Translations under genes and position numbers: made by a program | Assembly (NCBI RefSeq): GCF_002850745.1 | Contig: NZ_KZ559478.1 | Span: forward strand, 175,905 to 216,671 | Length of the DNA stretch: 40,767 bases | Source: Nonomuraea indica | GTDB taxonomy: Bacteria; Actinomycetota; Actinomycetes; Streptosporangiales; Streptosporangiaceae | Direction: 5' to 3' | Shown here: one piece after another, positions 29,708 through 38,962 of the stretch | Layout of the letters: each line of letters begins with the position of its first letter | Position numbering within the stretch: position 1 is the first letter of the stretch | Notes under the pieces: generated by a model | What the model was told of the DNA's origin: nothing | The model's input: the letters and a program-made list of their open reading frames with translations, nothing else | Database searches by the model: none

Positions 29708-32146
29708 GTGCAAGGGCTCACCTCGGCACAGGCTGCCCAGGCCAGGCGGAACATCGTTCCGCGCCGTTCCAGCAGATCGTTCGGCGCGATCATCAGGGCC
29801 AACGTCTTCACGCTGTTCAACCTGGTCATCGGCGTCCTCTGGGCGCTCATCCTGATCTTCGGGCACTGGCAGGACAGCATGTTCGGGCTGGTGATCGTGG
29901 CCAACGCGCTGATCGGCATCGTCCAGGAGTGGCGCGCCAAGCGCACGCTGGACCGGCTCGCCGTGATCAACGAGGCGCCGGTCACCGTCCGCCGCGACGG
30001 CCGCGACCTGCAACTCCCGCCGGACGAGGTGGTGCTCGGCGACCTCGTCCTGCTCGGCCCGGGTGACCGGCTGCTGGTGGACGGCGAGGTCGTCCGTTCC
30101 GACGGGCTGGAGATCGACGAGTCGCTGCTCACCGGCGAGGCCGACCCGGTCCACAAGCAGCCGGGCGACCAGGTGCTCTCGGGCAGCTTCGCCGTCGCCG
30201 GCTCCGGCGCGTTCGTCGCCACCCGGGTCGGCACCGACGCCTACGCCGTCCGGCTCGCCGAGGAGGCGAGCACGTTCCACCTCGCCCACTCGGAGCTGCG
30301 CGACGGCGTGCGCAACTTCATCAAGTACATCACCTGGCTGGTCCTGCCGATCGGCGCCCTGCTGACCTACAGCCAGCTGCGCAACTCGGCCGATTTCGGC
30401 ACCGCCATCACCGGCGCGGTCGCCGGCATCGTCACCATGATCCCCGAGGGTCTGGTGCTGATGACCTCGATCGCCTTCGCCGTCGGCGTCGTACGGCTGG
30501 GCCGGCGCAAGTGCCTGGTCCAGGAGCTGCCCGCGATCGAGGGGCTGGCCAGGGTCGACGTGCTCTGCCTGGACAAGACGGGCACGTTGACGGCGGGCGG
30601 CATGGACCTCGACCAGGTGCTGGTGTTACGGGACGACCAGCCGGCGCACGAGGCGCTCGCCGCCCTGGCCGCCGCCGACCACCGGCCCAACGCGACCGCC
30701 CAGGCCATCCAGGCCCGCCACCCCTCGGCCCCCGACGGGTGGCAGGCCACCGAGACCGTGCCGTTCTCCTCGGCGCGCAAGTGGAGCGGCGCCGACTTCG
30801 GGCCGCGCGGGGCCTGGGTGCTCGGCGCTCCCGACGTGCTGCTCGACGCGGATCAGGACGGTTACCGGCAGGCCGCGACCCTGGCGGCCACCGGTGCCCG
30901 GGTCCTCGCGCTCTGCCGTACCGGCGACCTGTCCGCGCTTGCGTCCGGCCCCGGGCCGGTCGCGCCGGGCGGCGAGCCTGAGGGGCCCGGCGGGCCCACC
31001 GCACCGGGCGGGCCTGCCGCGTCCAACGGGTCCGGCGGGTCCATCGCGTCGGGCGAGTCCAGTGCGTCAGGCGGGTCCGGCGGACCGGTGGGCGCGGAGA
31101 TCGAGTGCGTGGCGCTCGTCACGCTCGAACAGCGCATCAGGCCTGACGCCCACGAGACGCTGGAGTACTTCGCCCGGCAGGGCGTCACCGTCAAGGTCAT
31201 CTCCGGCGACAACCCCGAGGCGGTCTCCGCCATCGCCACCGGCCTCGGCATCCCCGACGGCCACCGGGCCGTCGACGCCCGGACCCTGCCGGAGGACGAC
31301 CCGGACAAGCTCGCCGAGATCCTCGACGCCAACGCCGTCTTCGGCCGGGTCACCCCGCGCCAGAAACGCCAGTTCGTCGCCGCGCTCCAGTCCCGCGGCC
31401 ACACCGTGGCGATGACCGGCGACGGCGTCAACGACGTGCTCGCGCTCAAGGACGCCGACCTCGGCATCGCGATGGGGGCGGGCAGCCCCGCCACCAAGGC
31501 CGTGGCCCAGGTGGTGCTGCTCGACAACCGGTTCGCGACCCTGCCGCACGTCGTCGGCGAGGGCCGCCGCGTGCTGGCCAACATCGAACGGGTCTCCGGC
31601 CTCTTCCTCACCAAGACCTTCTACGCGATCGTGCTGTCGCTGCTCACCGGGGTGCTGGGGATGATGTTCCCGTTCGCGCCGCGACACTCGACGCTGGTCA
31701 ACGCGCTGACGATCGGGGTGCCCGCGTTCTTCCTGGCGCTCGCGCCGACGCTGGAGCGGGCGCGGCCCGGGTTCGTGCCGCGCGTGCTCCGCTTCGCCGT
31801 ACCGGCCGGGGTGACGTGCGCGGCCGCGGTGATGCTGTCGTTCTGGGTCGCGCACAGCGACACCTCCACCCTGAACGGGGACCGCACGGCCGCGGTGATC
31901 GCGCTGTTCCTCACCACGTGGTGGGTCCTCGTGCTCGTCGCCAGACCGCTCACCTGGTGGCGGGTCGTGCTGGTCGGGTCCATGGCCGCGCTGTTCGCGG
32001 CGGCCCTCGCGCTGCCACCCGTCCGGGAGCTCTTCGCCCTCGAACCCGGCGGCACCGGCACCGATCTGGCCGCCGTCGGCATCTCCGCGGTCGCCGCCGT
32101 GACGATCAGCATCGCGGTCAGGCTCGCCGGTACCCTTAGAGCATGA
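29708..32146 (+). CDS. ctpE: CtpE-like P-type ATPase (probable calcium transporter)
   Basis: An 812-residue P-type ATPase with the actuator motif LLTGEADP, TM4 MIPEGLVLMTS, phosphorylated D289 in CLDKTGTLT, and hinge AMTGDGVNDVLALKDADLGIAMG. It is very close to M. tuberculosis CtpE as I recall it (ELPAIEGLARVDV, VVGEGRRV-NIERV), a calcium uptake pump. There is no heavy-metal-binding N-terminal domain. An insert of about 47 residues rich in Gly, Pro and Ser (residues 415-461) sits in the nucleotide-binding domain before ECVALVTLEQ. The start is GTG 29708. Its stop overlaps the argS start by four bases (ATGA), so it is coupled to argS. Confidence 0.9.
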   Translation: MQGLTSAQAAQARRNIVPRRSSRSFGAIIRANVFTLFNLVIGVLWALILIFGHWQDSMFGLVIVANALIGIVQEWRAKRTLDRLAVINEAPVTVRRDGRDLQLPPDEVVLGDLVLLGPGDRLLVDGEVVRSDGLEIDESLLTGEADPVHKQPGDQVLSGSFAVAGSGAFVATRVGTDAYAVRLAEEASTFHLAHSELRDGVRNFIKYITWLVLPIGALLTYSQLRNSADFGTAITGAVAGIVTMIPEGLVLMTSIAFAVGVVRLGRRKCLVQELPAIEGLARVDVLCLDKTGTLTAGGMDLDQVLVLRDDQPAHEALAALAAADHRPNATAQAIQARHPSAPDGWQATETVPFSSARKWSGADFGPRGAWVLGAPDVLLDADQDGYRQAATLAATGARVLALCRTGDLSALASGPGPVAPGGEPEGPGGPTAPGGPAASNGSGGSIASGESSASGGSGGPVGAEIECVALVTLEQRIRPDAHETLEYFARQGVTVKVISGDNPEAVSAIATGLGIPDGHRAVDARTLPEDDPDKLAEILDANAVFGRVTPRQKRQFVAALQSRGHTVAMTGDGVNDVLALKDADLGIAMGAGSPATKAVAQVVLLDNRFATLPHVVGEGRRVLANIERVSGLFLTKTFYAIVLSLLTGVLGMMFPFAPRHSTLVNALTIGVPAFFLALAPTLERARPGFVPRVLRFAVPAGVTCAAAVMLSFWVAHSDTSTLNGDRTAAVIALFLTTWWVLVLVARPLTWWRVVLVGSMAALFAAALALPPVRELFALEPGGTGTDLAAVGISAVAAVTISIAVRLAGTLRA

Positions 32147-33870
32147 CCGACCCGCAGATTGTGCTCGCCGAGCGCGTGCAGCAGGCTCTGGCCGCCGCGT
32201 TCGGGGCCGAGCACGCCGACGCAGACCCGCTGATCCGGCCCTCCCAGTTCGCCGACTTCCAGGCGAACGTCGCGATGAGCCTGGCCAAGCGTCTGCGACG
32301 GTCGCCGCGGGAGGTCGCCCAGGCGCTCGCCGCCGAGCTGTCCGACTTCCCCGGCACGGTCGAGGTCAGCGGTCCCGGCTTCCTCAACATCACGCTCGAC
32401 GACTCGTGGATCGCCGCCGAGGCCACCGGCATGCTGCGCGACCCGCGCGCCGGCGTCGGCACGGTCACCCCGGCGCAGACGATCGTGATCGACTACTCCG
32501 CGCCCAACGCGGCCAAGGAGATGCACGTCGGCCACCTGCGCACGACGATCGTCGGCGACGCGCTGGCCCGCGTCCACGAGCACGTGGGCAACACCGTCAT
32601 CCGGCAGAACCACCTCGGCGACTGGGGCACGCCGTTCGGCATGCTCATCGAGCACCTGCTCGACATCGGCGAGGAGACCGCGGTCGCGCAGCTCGAAGCC
32701 GGCATGGGCACCGAGTTCTACCAGGCGGCCCGCGCCAAGTTCGACGGCGACGACGGTTTCAAGGCGCGCTCCCGCACCCGGGTGACCACGCTCCAGTCGG
32801 GCGACGCCGACACGCTGCGGCTCTGGCACGTCTTCATGGACGCGACGGTCCGCTACTTCAACAAGGTCTACGGCATGCTCGGCGTCACCCTCACCGACGC
32901 CGACATCGCCGGCGAGAGCATGTACAACCCGATGCTCGCCCAGACCTGCGACGACCTTGAGGCTGCCGGGGTCGCGGTGATGAGCGAGGGCGCGCTGTGC
33001 CTCTTCCCGCCCGGCTTCACCGGCTCCGACGACAAGCCGCTGCCGCTCATCATCCGCAAGAGCGACGGCGGCTACGGTTACGCCTCCACCGACATGGCGG
33101 CGATCCGCTACCGGGTGCACGACCTCAAGGCCGACCGCATCCTCTACGTCGTCGGCGCCGACCAGGCGCTCCACTTCCGCATGGTGTTCGCCGCCGCCCA
33201 GCAGGCCGGCTGGCTCCCCGACACCGTCTCGGCCGAGCACGTCCAGATCGGCATGATGCTGGGCAAGGACGGCCGCCGGTTCAAGACCCGGTCGGGCGAG
33301 TCGGTCAAGCTGATGGACCTGCTGCAGGAGGCCGTCGACCGGGCCGGGGCCGCCATCGCCGAACGCGGTTACGACGAGGCGACCCGCGCCGAGATCGCGC
33401 AGGTGGTGGGCATGGGCGCGGTCAAGTACGCCGACCTGTCGGTCAGCCACGACAGCGAGTACGTCTTCGACTTCGACCGCATGCTGAAGTTCACCGGCAA
33501 CACCGGGCCCTACATGCAGTACGCCACCGCCCGGATCCGGTCGATCTTCCGCAAGGCCGGCGTCACTCCCGCCGACGCGGGCGGCGCCGTCGTGCCGGCC
33601 CAGCCGGCCGAGCGCGCGCTGGCCCTGCACCTGCTCCGCTTCGGCGCGCTGGTGGAGCACGTGGCGACCGCCTCCGAGCCGCACACGCTGTGCGCGTTCC
33701 TGTTCGAGACCGCGAGCCTGTTCAGCACCTTCTACGAGGAGTGCCCGGTCATCAAGGACGGCGTCGACGCGGAGACGACGCAGCAGCGGCTGGCGCTGTG
33801 CGCGCTGACCCTGCGCGTGCTGGAGACCGGGCTCGGCCTGCTCGGCGTGCCCGTTCCCGAGCGCATGTGA
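32143..33870 (+). CDS. argS: Arginyl-tRNA synthetase
   Basis: A 575-residue class I aminoacyl-tRNA synthetase charging tRNA-Arg with arginine. The N-terminal Add1 domain (about 1-100, tRNA D-loop binding) ends in GPGFLNI. The signature APNAAKEMHVGHLRTT carries the HIGH-type motif at 128-131. GKDGRRFKTRSGE replaces KMSKS, as in many ArgRS. The anticodon-binding DALR domain is at the C-terminus. The ATG is within the stop of the P-type ATPase gene. The length is normal and the gene looks intact. Confidence 0.97.
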   Translation: MTDPQIVLAERVQQALAAAFGAEHADADPLIRPSQFADFQANVAMSLAKRLRRSPREVAQALAAELSDFPGTVEVSGPGFLNITLDDSWIAAEATGMLRDPRAGVGTVTPAQTIVIDYSAPNAAKEMHVGHLRTTIVGDALARVHEHVGNTVIRQNHLGDWGTPFGMLIEHLLDIGEETAVAQLEAGMGTEFYQAARAKFDGDDGFKARSRTRVTTLQSGDADTLRLWHVFMDATVRYFNKVYGMLGVTLTDADIAGESMYNPMLAQTCDDLEAAGVAVMSEGALCLFPPGFTGSDDKPLPLIIRKSDGGYGYASTDMAAIRYRVHDLKADRILYVVGADQALHFRMVFAAAQQAGWLPDTVSAEHVQIGMMLGKDGRRFKTRSGESVKLMDLLQEAVDRAGAAIAERGYDEATRAEIAQVVGMGAVKYADLSVSHDSEYVFDFDRMLKFTGNTGPYMQYATARIRSIFRKAGVTPADAGGAVVPAQPAERALALHLLRFGALVEHVATASEPHTLCAFLFETASLFSTFYEECPVIKDGVDAETTQQRLALCALTLRVLETGLGLLGVPVPERM

Positions 33871-33973
33871 CCCTTCGGTGTGATCCGCTCCGCACCTGTC
33901 GTCGTGGGCGCGCCTCCGCCTGGTTGGCGCGCCCCCCGGTTAGGCTTTACGCGGTCATGAACCGAGGCCGAAA

Positions 33974-35332
33974 ATGGGGGAGTTCTCTGCCTTGAGCACG
34001 GATCTGACTGCGGACCCCCAGGCAGCGGCAGAGCTGCACCGCTATGCCGAGGCGCTGCTGGCGCATCTGGCCGCCAACGGCGCCGCCCCTCCGTCCGCTC
34101 CCGGCTTCCGCGACATCCCCGGTTACTGGCTTCCGCCTGCGGTGCACGCTCTCGTGGCGATCCTCGCCGGTGACGACCCGCTCGAACCGCTGAGCCGCGC
34201 AGCCGGCCGCGACCAGCAGCGAACCGCGCTCTTCCTCTGCCTGTCCCTGGCCGTCGCCGGCCACGGCAGCCGCATCCACGCCTCCTGGCTCGGCACCGCC
34301 TTCGGCGACCTCGCCCTCGACCTCCCCGTCACCCACGGGCAGCGCGCCCTCTGGCTCGCCGCCGCCCGCGGTGCGTACGGGCCGGCCGGCAAGATCTTCG
34401 TTCTGCGCAAGCTCGACAGCCTCGCCATCCCCGACCACACCGGCCCTGCCGACCACCAGGAGTGGGTGCAGGCGCTCGCCCCCGGCGAGCCGACGGTGGT
34501 CGTGCCGCCCTCGCTGGTCGACTTCCCGGAGATGGCCGAGCTGCCCGAGCTGGCAAGGCCCGCCCAGGCGGCGGCCCGGCTGGCGCGGCTCCGCGCCCGC
34601 TGCCTGGAGATCACCTCCATCCGGCAGGCGGCGCAGACCTCCTCGGCCCCGCTCACCAACAGCAGCGCGAGCCCCGCCACGGCCTGGCAGGAGGACGAGC
34701 CGATCGCCGTGCTCCGCTCGCTGATCGGCCTGGGCGGCCCGGCCGGCCCGATGGCCTCGCTCACCACGCACCTGCTCGACGACCTGCGGCCCGCCGCAGA
34801 CCCGCACCTGGCGGCCATCGCGCTGCACGTGGCCGCGCCGATCCTGCGCGGCGTGGCCGAGACGCTGGAGGCCGACAGCCGACTGGAGCCGCCCGCCACG
34901 CTGACCGTGGCGCTGCTCGGCCACCCCGTCGAACTCCACCCCGAGGGCCCCGACGACGCCTCGCTCGCCAAGGCCGAGGCCGCCATCGTGGCGGAGGGCA
35001 CGCTGCCGCGCGGCACCCCGTGGGCCGTCATCCTCCTGGCCGTGGCCGGCGTCGCCTGCCTGGCGGGAGGTGCGGTGGCGGGGTGGCTGCTCGCGGGGGT
35101 GGGAGCGGCCCTCCTGGGAGCGGCGGGGTGGCAGCTCTGGCGCCGCCGCAACGCGATCGCCTCGGACGCGCGCTTGGTGGCCGCGCGAGTGGCCGAACTC
35201 CGCGAACTCGCCGACGGCGCCGTATGGGCCCTGCACGCCTACGCCCGCGAAGCGGACGCCCGCGCCAAGCAGGCCGCCGACGACGCGGCCGAGCTCACCC
35301 GCCTCGTCCGCCGTGGCCCTCGCGCTGCCTGA
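33974..35332 (+). CDS. Membrane protein of unknown function with coiled-coil tail
   Basis: 452 residues, no family recognised. Residues about 1-340 are soluble and helical (GYWLPPAVHALVAILAGDDPLEP, RTALFLCLSLAVAGHGSRIHASWLG). Two close membrane helices lie at about 345-385 (AVILLAVAGVACLAGGAVAG, WLLAGVGAALLGAAGW). A basic loop (RRRNAI) and an Ala/Glu/Arg-rich coiled coil to the end follow. Two starts are credible: ATG 33974 (GAGG upstream) and TTG 33992 (GGGGGAG upstream). It follows argS by 103 bases in the same orientation. Confidence 0.72.
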   Translation: MGEFSALSTDLTADPQAAAELHRYAEALLAHLAANGAAPPSAPGFRDIPGYWLPPAVHALVAILAGDDPLEPLSRAAGRDQQRTALFLCLSLAVAGHGSRIHASWLGTAFGDLALDLPVTHGQRALWLAAARGAYGPAGKIFVLRKLDSLAIPDHTGPADHQEWVQALAPGEPTVVVPPSLVDFPEMAELPELARPAQAAARLARLRARCLEITSIRQAAQTSSAPLTNSSASPATAWQEDEPIAVLRSLIGLGGPAGPMASLTTHLLDDLRPAADPHLAAIALHVAAPILRGVAETLEADSRLEPPATLTVALLGHPVELHPEGPDDASLAKAEAAIVAEGTLPRGTPWAVILLAVAGVACLAGGAVAGWLLAGVGAALLGAAGWQLWRRRNAIASDARLVAARVAELRELADGAVWALHAYAREADARAKQAADDAAELTRLVRRGPRAA

Positions 35333-35710
35333 CCAGCTCTCCTCTGCGGGCGTTCTTCGGCCCGCCCAGCTACCGGCCGCCTCGACGTACGGCTCGGGAG
35401 ACCACCTGGGAGAACCAGGCCAGGCTGGGCGTCCCGCAGCGACGCCTTCGCACAACCGCCTACCGGCTGTCCGTACGGCTGACCCCACGGCCTGACCGGC
35501 GTCGCTCCACTCGCACCGACACGGCCGCGCCCTCTCCCCCCGGGGAGGGCACGACCGGCTCAGCTCTGCGTCGAGAGCCGACGCCTACGGCCTCGTCCGG
35601 CCAAGGAGATGGACCGGTCGGCCGCACCACCTGCGGCTCTCCTCGACCGCCCGGCGCGCCCACGCGACGGGCGAGAGGTCCCGACCGGCTCCTCGGCCTC
35701 GGCGCGCGGC
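35333..35710. other. Intergenic region between convergent genes
   Basis: 378 bases without a supported gene. The only structured element is the small hairpin at 35529-35550. Open frames here have no ribosome binding site or recognisable product. Confidence 0.5.
35529..35550. terminator. Hairpin between convergent genes
   Basis: GCCC/GGGC and TCCCC/GGGGA stack into one stem (35529-35550) with a two-base bulge and a two-base loop. It lies between the membrane-protein gene and sepF, which converge; probably a terminator. Confidence 0.45.
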
Positions 35711-36091
35711 CTAGCTGGTCTCGATCTCTACGTGGGCCGGCGCGAGCAGGAAGACGCGGTCGGCGATGCGCTCGATCCGTCCTTCGCAGCCATACGCCAG
35801 ACCTGCCGCGAAGTCGACCATTCTGGTCGCCTCCGGCATCGGCATGCCCGTCACATCCATGATCACCGTCTGGCCGTCACGGAAGTGCTGCCCGATCATC
35901 GGCGCGTCGTTGTACTTGAGCGGCTGAACCATCACGATCCGTGACGAGTCGACGGTCGCCCGCCACCTCCTCGCGGCCCGCTCCGACGCCGGCATGTACT
36001 CCTCTTCGTACTGCTCGTCGTCGTAGTGGTCGTCGTAATGGTCGATCCCGCCCAGGCCAAGGTAGCCGGCCACCTTGCGCACTGCCCCCAT
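35711..36091 (-). CDS. sepF: SepF-like cell-division protein (DUF552), paralogue
   Basis: 126 residues. The N-terminal amphipathic membrane-binding helix (MGAVRKVAGYLGLGG) is followed by an acidic linker (HYDDHYDDEQYEEEY) and the DUF552 dimer domain (about 48-122; RIVMVQPLKYNDAPMIGQHFRDGQ, DFAAGLAYGCEGRIERI, DRVFLLAP). SepF tethers FtsZ to the membrane. This copy is outside the dcw cluster and shorter than the main SepF, so it is likely one of the extra actinobacterial SepF proteins. AGGA precedes the ATG at 36091. Confidence 0.9.
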   Translation of the reverse strand: MGAVRKVAGYLGLGGIDHYDDHYDDEQYEEEYMPASERAARRWRATVDSSRIVMVQPLKYNDAPMIGQHFRDGQTVIMDVTGMPMPEATRMVDFAAGLAYGCEGRIERIADRVFLLAPAHVEIETS

Positions 36092-36259
36092 CGGCTTGTC
36101 CTTTCCTCAGGAACTCACCGTAATCGGCACGTCCCTACACATTGGACGGTAACCGACGATTCCGTGTTCGCCATGCGACACGCCCACGACTAATTCCATT
36201 TTGTACGGCTTGCAGTCTGCTTTCATCTGGATAACTGTCTCCCCAGATAGCATCGAGTC

Positions 36260-37030
36260 ATGCGCGTGTTCACTGTAGACGCCTTCACCGACAGTCCGTT
36301 CAAGGGTAATCCGGCCGGCGTCTGCCTGCTGGAGTCTCCGGCACCCGACTCATGGATGCAGGCGGTGGCCACCGAGATCGGTCTGTCCGAGACCGCGTTC
36401 CTGCTCGGCGAAACGCTGCGCTGGTTCACTCCGGCGGTCGAGGTCTCGCTCTGCGGCCATGCCACGCTGGCCACGGCCCACGTTCTCTATTCGACGGGCG
36501 CGGCGACCGGTCAGCTCGATTTCCTGACCGCGAGCGGAACGCTCAGGGTGAATCGAGCCGGCCACGGCATGATCACTATGGATTTCCCGGCCAAGGAAGT
36601 GACACCCACCACAGTTCCGCCCGGACTGGAAAAAGCGCTCGGCGCCACCCCTGTGAGCGTGGGCCGGAGCCACCTCGACCTGCTGGTCGAGCTGCGGTCG
36701 GAGGACGAGGTGCGCTCGCTCAGGCCGGACATCGAGGCGCTGCGCGCGGTCGACGCACGGGGGGTCATCGTGACCGCCGCAGCCACGATGGAGGGCCACG
36801 ACTTCGTCTCCCGCTTCTTCGCTCCGAACGTCGGCGTCCCGGAAGACCCCGTGACCGGCTCAGCCCACTGCGCCCTGGCCCCCTACTGGTCGCAGCGCCT
36901 CGGCCGTACCGAACTGGTGGGGGCACAACTGTCCGCCCGGGGCGGGCTGGTCCGCGTCACGGCCGCCGGTGACCGGGTCCACCTGGCCGGCTACGCGGTG
37001 ACAGTCCTCTCCGGCGACCTGCACATCTGA
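36260..37030 (+). CDS. PhzF family isomerase/epimerase-like protein
   Basis: 256 residues of the PhzF fold (two diaminopimelate-epimerase-like halves). Motifs are VFTVDAFTDSPFKGNPAGVC at the N-terminus, E44 in GLSETAFL (the acid/base glutamate of PhzF), EVSLCGHATLATAHVL and the second-half DFVSRFFAPNVGVPEDPVTGSAHCALAPYW. In the phenazine enzyme this fold isomerises dihydrohydroxyanthranilate, but most genomic homologues have unknown substrates and no phenazine genes are present here. The -10-like TAGCAT (36248-36253) sits seven bases before the ATG with no ribosome binding site, suggesting a leaderless mRNA. Confidence 0.92.
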   Translation: MRVFTVDAFTDSPFKGNPAGVCLLESPAPDSWMQAVATEIGLSETAFLLGETLRWFTPAVEVSLCGHATLATAHVLYSTGAATGQLDFLTASGTLRVNRAGHGMITMDFPAKEVTPTTVPPGLEKALGATPVSVGRSHLDLLVELRSEDEVRSLRPDIEALRAVDARGVIVTAAATMEGHDFVSRFFAPNVGVPEDPVTGSAHCALAPYWSQRLGRTELVGAQLSARGGLVRVTAAGDRVHLAGYAVTVLSGDLHI

Positions 37031-37319
37031 CGACGCCCCGCGACCGCTGCCACGGGCGCTCCGGACCCGGCCGCGGTTATGCCTCCGCTCCGGCTCGCCG
37101 ACAGCGGTCGCCCTGGAACCGCCGGTGCCCCTTGTCGGGGTCCGCGAAGCGAGAGTGGTCGTCGCGGAGCCGAGGCCGCTGACGGGCGGCGCTTACCCTT
37201 GCGCAGTGGCCACGATGCCACTCACGCGGGCCTGACGAGCGGGCGGCGACCACGGGCAACCCCGGATCGTCCGTACCGATCATCGACTGGCGAACCCGGC
37301 GCGCGGACGGCGCCCGGCG

Positions 37320-37625
37320 TCACTCCAACGGTGAGCGGGTCTCCTGAGCGGTCAGGCCGGAAGCACCCACCTGACCAAAGGTGATCACGATGTCCCTGCC
37401 GTTGGCGTAACTGACCACAGGCCGCTGCAGCTTGTCACCCACCCGGCGAGCCACCGCCTGGAACAGCTCCACCATCTCCGCGGTGTCGGCGGTCACCCGG
37501 AACCGTCCGTTGGCGACGAGGTGCTCGACGACGAGCGGGACGAAGTTCACCTCAGCCCGGATCCTCTCCTCCGCGCTGAGTGGCGTGCGCCGGGGAGCGG
37601 TCTGCGTGCCGAGGGGGTGCGTCAT
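37320..37625 (-). CDS. Small conserved-looking protein of unknown function
   Basis: 101 residues from ATG 37625, which has an excellent AGGAGGAG upstream; the open frame extends much further, but that part has no ribosome binding site. The sequence is mostly helical, with a central LSAEERIRAEVNFVPLVVEHLV and a C-terminal RVGDKLQRPVVSYANGRDIVITFG that looks like a small alpha/beta domain. No signal peptide, membrane helix or known motif. It stands alone on this strand; no function is proposed. Confidence 0.65.
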   Translation of the reverse strand: MTHPLGTQTAPRRTPLSAEERIRAEVNFVPLVVEHLVANGRFRVTADTAEMVELFQAVARRVGDKLQRPVVSYANGRDIVITFGQVGASGLTAQETRSPLE

Positions 37626-38052
37626 CGTTGATCTCCTCCTGATCGTCGTCACTCCAGCATGCCACCCACAGCCCCTCTCCGGACCGCCACCGACCAACCC
37701 CTCTACCGGAATTGGAGTGTCGTCCCCCCGCCCCGGTCTCACGATCCTCACCTCCAGCGGCGACGACGCGGACACCCTTGACAGGGAGCCACGGACGCGG
37801 CGGCTGAACGACGGCGTTGGGCAGTCCTCTTGTCCACCCGCCGTGCCCACACCCATGGCGCGAGAACCACCATGAGGCTGCCACACACCTCGAAGGTCAA
37901 GCCGAAGATCACTGACGAACTCTTCCCAGGAGCCTTGTCATCCTGATGGCCGGTTACGGCAGACCTCCGGAGCACGGTTCCCGGTGGAGCCTGCAGCGAT
38001 GTGATCCACTGGCCATGGTCAACCTTGCGGAGGCGTGGACGGTGGGTCCTGC
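37626..38052. other. Intergenic region upstream of the 101-residue protein
   Basis: 427 bases without a well-supported gene. A minus-strand open frame here would encode one hydrophobic segment (VIFGLTFEVCGSLMVVLAP) followed by basic residues but lacks a convincing start. GC-rich and otherwise featureless. Confidence 0.4.
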
Positions 38053-38676
38053 TCACCTCGATCCGGGCACGACCCCGCACAGGTAAGTGGACTCCTCCAG
38101 CAGCCGCGGCGTCATCGTGATCCCGGTGAGGCGCTCGGCCAAGAGGAACGCCGGCCCTTCGTGGGGGTCGGCGATCGGGTAGACGGGAGAGTCGATCCGC
38201 TCCAGGATCTCTGCGAGTTCGTCCGGCAGCTCCTCCGAGTAGCTTTCATGGTGCCTGAACATGAACTGGATCTTCCCGTCCTTGATCCGGTGGGAATAGC
38301 CTTCCTGGTAGGCGTACTCGAACCGGATCTTTCCGTCGTCGATCCAGTAGAAGTAGTCCATGCCGTCGACGTCGAGGTAGAAGTGGGAGACAAGACGGGT
38401 TCCGGCCGACAGCGGCATGATGATCTCTTCGGTGATGCCAAGCCCGCTGGAGGCCTCGACGAGGAGCACCCAGTCTCCAACGGCGACGGCACCGAAGGTC
38501 TGCCGCCGGATCAGCCCATCAAGCGTCACGCGAGAGCAGTCTTCAACCCGGACGCCGAGCCGGGTCACCGCTTCCTCAGGCGTGAGGCCGCGGACGTAGG
38601 TGAAGCAGTAGGCATCCGCCAGGCCGGGGAAACGCTCAGGGGCAAGCCAGGAGTAGTCGTCAGGAGTCGCGATCAT
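38053..38676 (-). CDS. DUF6461-type protein
   Basis: 207 residues. The opening DYSWLAPERFPGLADAYCFTYVRGLTPEEAVTRLG is typical of a widespread actinobacterial family (DUF6461, from memory). Then come GDWVLLVEASSGLGIT and a beta-rich, Tyr/Asp-rich middle (HFYLDVDGMDYFYWIDDGKIRFEYAY). These proteins resemble immunity or SMI1-like folds of polymorphic toxin loci in length and composition, but no toxin is next to it. The ATG is at 38676. The neighbourhood downstream of it has transposase relics. Confidence 0.7.
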   Translation of the reverse strand: MIATPDDYSWLAPERFPGLADAYCFTYVRGLTPEEAVTRLGVRVEDCSRVTLDGLIRRQTFGAVAVGDWVLLVEASSGLGITEEIIMPLSAGTRLVSHFYLDVDGMDYFYWIDDGKIRFEYAYQEGYSHRIKDGKIQFMFRHHESYSEELPDELAEILERIDSPVYPIADPHEGPAFLLAERLTGITMTPRLLEESTYLCGVVPGSR

Positions 38677-38740
38677 CCCGTCATGCTCTCAGCACCCACC
38701 GACACGACAAGAGCGACTTCATCCCGAGTAACGGCCTTCG

Positions 38741-38950
38741 TCACGAACCGCAGCACACGAAGCCTTTCACGAACTGCAGCACACGGAGCGCTCTCGTCTC
38801 GGGAAGCGGTCCGCCTCGGCGGCTTCCCAGCACGAGGATGGCCTGCACGATCGCGGTCGCGCGGTGAGGGCAGCGGCGCTGCTTGGTCAATATCTTCCCG
38901 GCCTTGAGGGTGGCGACGGCGTGGTCGCCGAGTGCCAAGGCCTTGGCGTG
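38741..38950 (-). pseudogene. C-terminal relic of an IS5-type transposase
   Basis: The frame ALGDHAVATLKAGKIL, then RRCPHRATAIVQAILVLGSRR, matches the end of DDE transposases of IS5/IS1647-like elements. The N-terminal and catalytic parts are missing. A 26-bp near-perfect tandem duplication (38742-38766 and 38768-38792) lies at its 3' end. Confidence 0.75.
38742..38792. repeat. Tandem duplication at the transposase relic end
   Basis: Two copies of TCACGAAC-C/T-GCAGCACACG-A/G-AGC, 26 bases apart, three to four mismatches. It may be a duplicated end of the former insertion sequence. Confidence 0.6.
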
Positions 38951-38962
38951 GAGCCCATTGAC

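Noticed and set aside
31621..33684. 687-codon minus-strand frame opposite ctpE and argS
   Set aside because: Antisense shadow of two clearly conserved genes, with no motif or RBS; high GC keeps the frame open.
37077..37283. 68-codon minus-strand frame after the PhzF gene
   Set aside because: Weak start and a composition rich in Arg, Asp and Gly without any family resemblance; not distinguishable from chance.
37748..38080. Possible small membrane protein on the minus strand
   Set aside because: One hydrophobic segment followed by basic residues is visible, but there is no credible start codon with an RBS and the rest is low complexity.
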